The notes under the pieces: model-generated
The model's input: only the letters and a program-made list of their open reading frames with translations
Told to the model about the DNA's origin: nothing
The model's database searches: none
Program-made: the position numbers and the translations under genes
From: Sweltsa coloradensis
Lineage: Eukaryota; Arthropoda; Insecta; Plecoptera; Chloroperlidae
Direction of reading: 5' to 3'
Length of the DNA: 64,000 nt
Assembly (NCBI GenBank): GCA_024449915.1
Contig: JAMZAV010001827.1
Coordinates: 62,001 to 126,000 of the forward strand
Shown: positions 57,187-64,000 of the stretch, in pieces
How the letters are laid out: every line of letters starts with the position of its first letter
How positions within the stretch are numbered: the first letter of the stretch is position 1

Positions 57187-57484
57187 ATCCTGATTCTGTG
57201 GATTACGATGGAGAACCCAAGAACTACGACAACTACGATCCGCCCACAAACGAAGATCCTCCATCTTGGACCCCACACGAAAATCTTGTGCCCGAACCAA
57301 AACATTTCCCCCCGTACTCGATCCCGCCAACTACGAGTTCCTCCACACTGAACAAGACGCAGCCTCGGCCGTGCGATAAGAGAGTGGACCTTTACTTACT
57401 GCAAGCCGACAGGCTAAACACTAGCGGCCTCTTTAACCCTCTCAAGGGCAAACTGACTAACTGCCATGTCACTGGATGCGAGAG
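57187..57484 (+). CDS. alpha2delta exon 15 (298 nt; acidic/Pro-rich linker and start of delta)
   Basis: Acceptor cttgtag, donor gtaagg. The first half is acidic and Pro/Tyr-rich (DPDSVDYDGEPKNYDNYDPP), a low-complexity linker expected around the alpha2/delta proteolytic site. The second half has QPRPCDKRVDLYLLQADRLN and CHVTGCER, aligned to the family's 'PCDTEYP-(F/Y)' and 'C--C-(R/K)' positions that hold the inter-chain disulfide. Placing the cleavage site here is inference from the family. Confidence 0.95.
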
Positions 57485-57886
57485 GTAAGGATTTTATACA
57501 GCCTATTTGTCTGGTTGCGATTGATTGTACAAAATTAATGTCGTCTAAACGTCTAAATCGTTTTGCTTAATGAAATTAAATGTCAGTTTAATTTGATTTG
57601 AAAATGGAAACACCAGGTTCATACATCAAACGCAAAACGTTCCATTGCTGATATGTATATTGTTTAAAATGGCGCTACCAGGGTGAATTCTTAAGAGAAA
57701 GGTTTGCAGAAGCCTTAATGAATAATGAAGTTTTCTAGAGTGTCACACTTATTAATGCTCACGCAAACTTCAATGAGTGGTTCTGAAATACGCGTATAGA
57801 GACTAGAAAGTGAGTGGCATACTCGATTCTGCGCAGTGACAACATGGATAGATCATTGCAATGCAACATCTTATTCCACGTTACAG

Positions 57887-58082
57887 ACCGTTCAGCGTGC
57901 AGAAGATCCCTCGCAGTAACCTGATCTTACTTGTGGTCGACACCCTGTGTCCCTGCGGCAGCAAACAGTTGAGCATCACGCCACAAGAGGTCAGCTACGA
58001 GGGCACGCCCACTTGTCGGAACAAAGCACAGGAGGCCTTGTACAGACGTAGACCCTCCAAGTGTATGAACTATCATCCAGAG
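57887..58082 (+). CDS. alpha2delta exon 16 (196 nt; delta chain)
   Basis: Acceptor gttacag, donor gtaagc. It encodes (R)PFSVQKIPRSNLILLVVDTL, CPCGSKQLSITPQEVSYEGT, PTCRNKAQEALYRRRPSKC and MNYHPE. It matches 'F-(V/I)QQIP-SNL---VVD--C-C' and 'RRRP(D/E)SCH-FHPEE' of the delta peptide. It ends in phase 0 just before the expected CGG-type GPI-signal exon, which I could not find in 58083-64000. Confidence 0.96.
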
Positions 58083-59440
58083 GTAAGCACCTTGACTAAT
58101 CCTTGACTTCATATACTTGTAGATAAAAATAATAACGCTGAATGAATCAAGGTTTTTGTTTAAGTTTGGAAATGTAATGCTGGATGCCGGTCTTAAATAC
58201 TGGCTAAGATTATACACGCTTTTATAAAATGTTACCTTTGTCACGTATTCCAATCACCACATTCCTGGGATCTGCTGGGAATTAAAGAAACCAAACTTTT
58301 CAATCATTTATGGCGAAAACTAGAATTGTCAAATCGCGACGTAGACATTGCGCGCTCTTTATGACCTTGTGGATGGCAAATTTCCGACAACTCTCTCTCT
58401 CTATGTAGTAGAGTAACACTGCGAAATTATAAGACAATAAAAAAGGTATCCTTCGGCTTCAGTTGTCGATTGTCCTATAATCACGTTGTTATTTAACTAA
58501 ATGTTAGCTACCGACCGGTGTATTTACTTGGAGGATTCAATAATACTGACAACTGTAGACCTTTTGATATGAGATTTGATTCTGAGGTAAGCATGTACAT
58601 GTCAAGAATTGAACGAGGTATTCAATCCGTTTTCAATACCAAACTAATGCGGAGAAGACCAAAACTAATTTTGAAAATTTTTTTCCAATTTTGCTTCTTT
58701 TTTAAAGCATTTTTGTGGATCGTTATACCAAAAAGTATACGAGTTCCCAAATGTTTACAATAATTTACACTTACCCGTGACGAGGACATAATTATGGTAT
58801 TTAGAAATGTCTTGCGCTGTACAATTTTTAGTATTTTCCGGTACATTTAAGTCACTCTCAGTGTACTGGAAATTGCAAAAAATCAATGTATAAGCAAATT
58901 TTGATATAACTTACTCCAAAACTTACTCCACAGCTACTAAATTATAGTTATTTTGGAAAACATATTTTATAGTAGAGAAGCAACCTGGATCTCGTAGGCT
59001 ATTCGTGTAAGAGTATAGCGGTAGACGGGATTATTTTCAGTGATGTCATACAACTGTTTTCCCCCTCTGGCATTTCGAGAAATGCTGCAGAGGGCGTCGG
59101 TGGCTTCACAACGCCCTCAGGCTTTGGTGCTCTCTGAGTCAGTAACGACGAGCCTGGCAGAAAAATGCATATGAAGTAAATTGTTAAGAGTGTAATCCTG
59201 ACGTGTATGTAGTTTCGTTGTTTCAGAACAATCTTTTGGTGGCGTCAGGGGCGTCGCGACGCCCTTTTCACTATTTTGCCCAAATTTAGGAATGTTTTTT
59301 GTAGAAACTACAAATTTAAGTATAACCATACTAAACTGTTTAAGTGATCCGTCACACTCGTACTTATTTGCTATTTTCTTCAAATTATGAAGTTTTAATT
59401 CATGACTTAACAATAAGATTTTAATTGTGACGGATAAAAT
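58083..59440. other. Intron after exon 16, no terminal exon found
   Basis: I looked for a phase-0 exon coding a short Cys-Gly-Gly-type GPI signal and stop. None with an acceptor was convincing here or in the rest of the window. Confidence 0.45.
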
Positions 59441-59489
59441 ATTATAAATATTGATTATACATATTGATGAGTAAGGTGCTTGATAAATA

Positions 59490-59890
59490 GTTTCTGTGAG
59501 TCTTCCTTGACCTTGATGATTCACACGTGTTGCGTAAACAACCTGTGAAATAACGACAATTTTAACAAATTCAATGTTTATGTGTTCTCGCCAACAAATC
59601 CACCACTTAAAGATTTAGAAGTTATCCTCGTCATCTTCATCTGCGTCTGTATTCATAGTTGTGGTGTTTTGACAATCATTTTCATCGTTAGTCGTTACAT
59701 CTTCTGTTGAGCAGCCACAAAGTTCAGTGCTGTTCATTTGTGTGTTCTGCAACTGCATCTTGTAACACACTTCGATTTGGAACAATTGCATTTTATCAAT
59801 TGAACTTCGGCGGTTGGCGCAGGTGCAAGTAGTGTTGTAACAACTTCAATCCATAATCTTGGGGAGGCAAATCATCAGGCCATTGAACAT
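59490..59890 (-). pseudogene. Cys-rich-tail protein remnant, reversed copy
   Basis: On the minus strand: PDDLPPQDYG, then LLAPAPTAEVQLIKCNCSKS and KCVTRCSCRTHK, a shift, then STELCGCSTEDV and an acidic end DADEDDEDNF with a stop. It has the layout of an uncharacterised family common in aquatic and other invertebrates, whose C-terminus carries a C-C--KC--RC-CR---L-CTELC-C cysteine pattern. It lacks about 30 bp next to QDYG found in the other copy. The function of the family is unknown to me. Confidence 0.6.
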
Positions 59891-61180
59891 TGAGCTTGAC
59901 TTGTTGCACGGGGCACTTGGGGTCGAAAGAGCGTTTGCTTTACCAGGATTTCACGCGTTTGCTAGAAGTGACAACACCCGTGGATTTAACCGGAAAGGAA
60001 AACTATTTTGCTAGAAAACTTTCATGAAATCTGATTTAAGCATTCACAGGTCTAGGTTTGACTGCTGATTCAAAATAATATGTTGTGGCTGGTATTGAAA
60101 AGTACGTTTGTCAGTTTGTATTTGCCTCTTCTCTTCTCAAACTTGTTTCACTTTCTGAACTTCTGTGCTGGGGCTGTTAATTAAAGGGGAGTTAAAGGAC
60201 TGTTAATTCTAAACTTCCATCGACAAAAGCAGTCTTTCAAAAAGGAATTCTACGCGCTCATCACCAATGTTGGATATGGAACAACAACCACGTTCCTAGC
60301 CCTGATGATTTTCTGCCTCAAGATTATGGATGGGGGCTGAAAGAATCCGAATGTGAAGCGGTTACAACCAATGATATTTAACATCTATAGTGGGCTAGAT
60401 CCCCAGTCATTGAACCACTTCCGTGACAGTTAGAAGCCATCTTGAAAAGGTGTGTTTGCATGTTAAGTAGATTGGAGCGATTTTTGTAGCCCAAATATTT
60501 TAAAAAATGGTCGTCAGGTTGACAGGTAGCATATTGACATTAACACCAAATGATTACTAAATTCCCTTATGCAATAACTTCTTATTGTTTCTGTTTGTGC
60601 ACTCCCATGCTGCACAAGCTAAAACCATATCAAACAATCCAGAAAAATACTTTATTGCATTAAAAAAGCATAAATTAAAACGCCAAATCGCCATTTTGAA
60701 AAGGTTAGATTGACGCTTCAATTTGGTACGCTCGCGCCTGTGCGGACATATTATAGAGACTGGGGATCTAGCCTACTATATAATAGATGTTAAATATCAT
60801 TGGTTACAACACTACTTGCTCCTGCACCAACCGCTGTAGTTCAATTGATAAAAGGCAATTGTTCCCAATCAAAGTGCGTTAGAAGATGCAGTTGCAGAAC
60901 ACGCAAATTTACACACACTGAACTTTGAGCCTGCTCAAGAGTCAACAGATGATGATAACGAGGACACCACAAGTCTGCAGACAGACACAGGTGAAGATGA
61001 CTATAGGATGACTTCTACATCGTTAGTGGTGGATTTCGAATATACCTTTGCAAGTACACATAAACATTGAATTTGTTTGTTGTTGTTTGTGTTTGTCGTT
61101 TATTTCATGTTTTTATTTTTTACACAAAACGTGTGAATCACCAAGGAAGACTCACAGAAACTATTTATTTTCTTCTTAAT
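59891..61180 (+). pseudogene. Cys-rich-tail protein remnant, forward copy, split by hAT MITE
   Basis: It reads AFALPGFHAFARSDNTRGFN then RKGKLFC, a stop and KTFMKSD, later NSKLPSTKAVFQKGILRAHH and VPSPDDFLPQDYGWGLKESE. The frame is cut at 60360 by the MITE and resumes at 60803 as VTTLLAPAPTAVVQLIKG and SKCVRRCSCRTRKFTHTEL. Several stops and shifts make it dead. It extends beyond the reversed copy at its 5' side, and the two tails form a long inverted repeat. Confidence 0.65.
60369..60802. mobile_element. hAT-type MITE, 434 bp
   Basis: The ends CAATGATATTTAACATCTAT and its complement (60369-, -60802) continue as imperfect arms through 'gggctagatccccagt'. An exact 8-bp duplication GTTACAAC flanks it (60361-60368, 60803-60810). 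Removing it restores the reading frame of the host pseudogene. CAATG and an 8-bp duplication fit hAT; the ends differ from those of the 3708 element. Confidence 0.87.
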
Positions 61181-64000
61181 ACTAGTAGTCTAATATTTCA
61201 AGTTATGAAGTAATTACTATTATTTCAAGTTATCAAGTAGGCCCTACTTTCCTCATAAAATCTTATGGTTAAATCATAATTCAAACTTCATAATTGAATG
61301 AAAAAGTATTATTTATTATATCCGTAACTGTATTGTAACGAGCAGTACACGAATGCATTGAACGGACAAACTACAGGATTTCACTATAACCTCCTCTAAA
61401 TTTGTTTTTATGGTGGAATTAGAAACGTGTTATTATTTTTACATGGACGTATCCCCAATTATTGGCACTATCTCTATCACGACAATAGTTCGGTTACATT
61501 ATTCCTGGTCATTCCTGAGAGAGACCGGGAACCGACACGCCGTGCCTATCTATGTTTAAACTTTAAAGGTTTCAAGTGCCCCTGAATATTCCACCAAGAT
61601 CGAAGAAGCCGTTCGCCCTGTACTACAGAGCTAACAGACATTTGTTATGACTTATGAGAAATATTTCTTCGATTGTACCTAAATCCATGACATATTGGAG
61701 TATGAAGGTTAAGAAGGTTCCCTGAACATTTAATAAAGATGGGAGAAACCATTTGTCATGTAGAGAACAAAGAATCATACAAAAAAATCGAAAAAGTCGA
61801 TATAGTAAGTCTTTTGAATAACACTCCAAAAGGGCATGATCAATACACAATTTTGGACTTAGGATGACATATTATATCAAATTAAAGCTTGCGAGAGCAC
61901 TATTCAAAAAAACATGGTCTCAGGTTTACCTCTGGCAAATCCAGCTTTTGCTGGATTTGTGGATTTGGATTTATGGAGCTAGGTCAATGAATTTGCACTT
62001 GGCATGTTTGTTTTCGTCAATGACGACAACCAATTTACAAATTTCTATTGTTATATTATATAAGTTATTTTGATATTTGTGTATTTTTAGTTAAAATACT
62101 GATTCATTTTAAACAAAATGCTACACTTTTAGATCCTCACCACTTTAAAATGTTGAGCCACTTTTATTTTCCCCCTTTTTGCTTATCCGCATTTTTGCAA
62201 GATTTTGCATTTTTTCGTGTTATTTTTAATAATTTTTGGTGAATTTGGTTAATAATATATGTACATAATATTACTCTTTTTAACCCTGAATTACTCGCGC
62301 GGTTTTATTTAACGCCAGTACTCGCGTGGGATATAGTTTATAACCCTATAATTGAAAAAATACCTTTATTTTGGAGCTGTGATTTTGTTTGGATGTAGTT
62401 TCTTTTTTTTTGGGGGGGGGGGGGAAGCCTGCAATTCATGCCCCTCTTCAGGTGTCTGTAGGATTTACATATTTTACTATTTAATATAGAAACACCAATT
62501 ATTAAGGAGTGATAGTAAATGAAATTGTTATTTTATTGAAACTTTACACAATAAGGAATTTGCATAAGTTCCCAATATCGGTAAAACTATGTGAAAATAG
62601 ATATTTGTCTAAAAATGATATAAACGTCAATTTAAGGTTTTGAAAGTTAGTCATTCAATATCTATTTTATGGTCAAAGTTTGACTTCTAAAATTTCCCGC
62701 AAATTTATTTTGATACGGCTGCTACGTCACCGACCCTCGTAACGAACACGCAACAGGTGTCAAGCATTGTCGCAACAAGCACTTTCATTTTATTTATTTT
62801 ATTTATTTATTTAACGTCTATCCTATTCAGTTAAAAACTGATTGACAAAGGAGGACAACTAAACATATCTACTTACATAGATGCAGACACAACAATGAAC
62901 TAACAGATAAGTAAATATTTGAAATACTAATATTACAACAATGTATTAGAACACAATAATTTTGGTAACAAATTCAAAAAGGATATTAAATGCAATTAAT
63001 TAATGAACCAAATAAAAAGGGGCGGGGGTGAAAAGAAAAAGAAAGAGAAAGAAAGAAAGAAAAAATCATCAAAAAAGAAAATGATAAGAAAAAAACTGAT
63101 TATAATCAACATTGTGTTTTTACTTATTATCAATTAAAATACGGTTAAAAGCTTACGTTGTGATATACTTCATGTAAAAAAAAAAATATTACGCATATTA
63201 GAACAAACTAGATGCCAAAATGTGCTTCTACAGCCAAGATAATCTCCGAAAGCAAGTAACTTGATATATCGTTACGTGATTGGTTGATTGGTATCATGAA
63301 GGCTGGTGACGTATGAGTTATGAGTATGACCCATTTTGTTCCGACAAAATATGTAGGAAACTTTCACCCTTATTTTATAAATGAATATATTCTCAAAATC
63401 AAGAAAATAAGATAGTTTTGTGTGTATGAAGGTGGCCTTAACCCAGTAGAACCATAAATGAATATTATGCAAATTTCCTATTCTCTATAGGAAATTATGT
63501 AGTTGGTCCTCCTTTTGAAAAATATTAAATTTCCTAAGTACGATAAATTTTTAAAAGTATTTTTTTTATTTAAATTTGTGACATATCTTGTACTACTACA
63601 CAGGTAAAATCAAATTTCGTTAACATTTGATATTTATATATATTTTTTTAATTTTTTTTTTTTACTACACAGAACCTAGTTCAATATTCTTTCATGCTAA
63701 AACTAATATATATAAGAACCCCGACTAACAATGTAGTTTTAAATAAGATGAAAGGAAGAGTAACTTTAGAATACATCAAAGGAGAGGGCGGGAAGGTTGT
63801 ACGCTCTGGGGTAATATATACCCCACACGAGTAATGCATGTGTAAAACAAAAATAGATTTTTTTACTTAAATTAAATCAAAAACTCTAAATTTGTGAATA
63901 TACCCAAACCGTTTGCTAAAGTTTGTTTCTAAGAATTACAGAATTGGATGTACAAACCAAAAATGGACTAATTAAAGAGATCTTAAAAGTGACATATGTC
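61181..64000. other. Downstream/intron sequence, simple repeats only
   Basis: T9-G13 at 62403-62424, a (TTTA)-like run at 62783-62812 and a purine-rich (GAAA)n stretch at 63026-63066. No coding or mobile element was recognised. Confidence 0.5.

Larger units (their letters stand above)
2466..58082 (+). other. Gene span: voltage-gated calcium channel alpha2delta subunit (16 internal exons)
   Basis: Alpha2delta proteins are extracellular, GPI-linked auxiliary subunits that raise surface density and tune gating of high-voltage-activated calcium channels. The spliced exons give the family's hallmark order: LMTSVS-P-FDRRN, LLGVVGTDVP, YKLGPNGYSFIVNNNGHVL, HPDLRPL, NSVDLTEVE, TPFSLGLAIP, FDAFVTES, TRSGLLRW, VWYKRAVDQ, LDCYVLDDNGF, VYDYQGAC, the delta peptide with PCDKRVDLY, and FSVQKIPRSNLILLVVDTLC. 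These belong to the Cache-like and VGCC_alpha2 regions and to the delta chain. The VWA/MIDAS domain and signal peptide are upstream of the window; the C-terminal GPI signal is not found. Every intron is GT-AG and all phases chain except at exon 9, where one base is missing. The paralog (CACNA2D1/2-like or 3/4-like) cannot be assigned; symbol left blank. Confidence 0.95.

Noticed and set aside
58083..64000. Terminal GPI-signal exon of the alpha2delta gene
   Set aside because: No acceptor followed by a Cys-Gly-Gly-like short hydrophobic frame in phase 0 was found; it is probably beyond the window.

Overview
The window comes from a repeat-rich, AT-rich animal genome. It shows spliceosomal introns with GT-AG ends, LINE, Ty3/Gypsy, hAT and SINE relics, and long microsatellites. 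The only host gene I can support is on the + strand: sixteen consecutive internal exons (2466-58082) of a voltage-gated calcium channel alpha2delta subunit (CACNA2D family; straightjacket is the fly relative). The delta part resembles protostome, perhaps arthropod, proteins as I remember them. That, and the low GC, is all I have for taxonomy, so the organism call is weak. The VWA domain and signal peptide must lie upstream of the window. The last, GPI-anchor-coding exon was not found and is probably downstream.

The exon boundaries were read from splice sites and phases. The sixteen exons total 2087 nt and read through as about 696 codons, with one break: exon 9 (24846-24996) appears to lack one base near its start. 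The exon before it and the exon after it both demand that base. The Cys that normally follows Trp-x-Tyr, and the downstream reading frame, depend on it.

Layout. 1-2465: upstream intron with an LTR-like end and a dispersed repeat. 2466-9886: exons 1-5; intron 2 is almost entirely one 3.6-kb hAT-type element with an 8-bp target duplication, and exon 4 is a 21-nt microexon. 9887-13284: intron 5, with a dead Tx1/L1-like LINE, a tRNA-like foldback and a 58-bp tandem array (15 units), each unit carrying a copy of the exon 6 3' splice site and the first bases of that exon. 13285-24996: exons 6-9; intron 7 holds a 53-bp minisatellite interrupted by two near-identical Ty3/Gypsy integrase-LTR fragments, and intron 8 holds a second hAT copy with a 5S-rRNA-derived SINE inside. 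28916-29006: exon 10. 29007-45091: a 16-kb intron made largely of nested repeats. 45092-58082: exons 11-16; a (CTACCA)n array grown from a LINE tail stops 22 bp before exon 12. 58083-64000: no exon, but an inverted duplication of a dead Cys-rich-protein gene, cut by a 434-bp hAT MITE.

There is no bacterial operon, CRISPR array or intact mobile-element gene. The most unusual signal is the array of decoy splice acceptors before exon 6. Next are the exon 9 frameshift, the hAT-filled intron, the 54-bp perfect mini-foldback with a 6-bp duplication, and the two cases (exons 6 and 7) where intronic repeats look seeded by copies of adjoining exon sequence.
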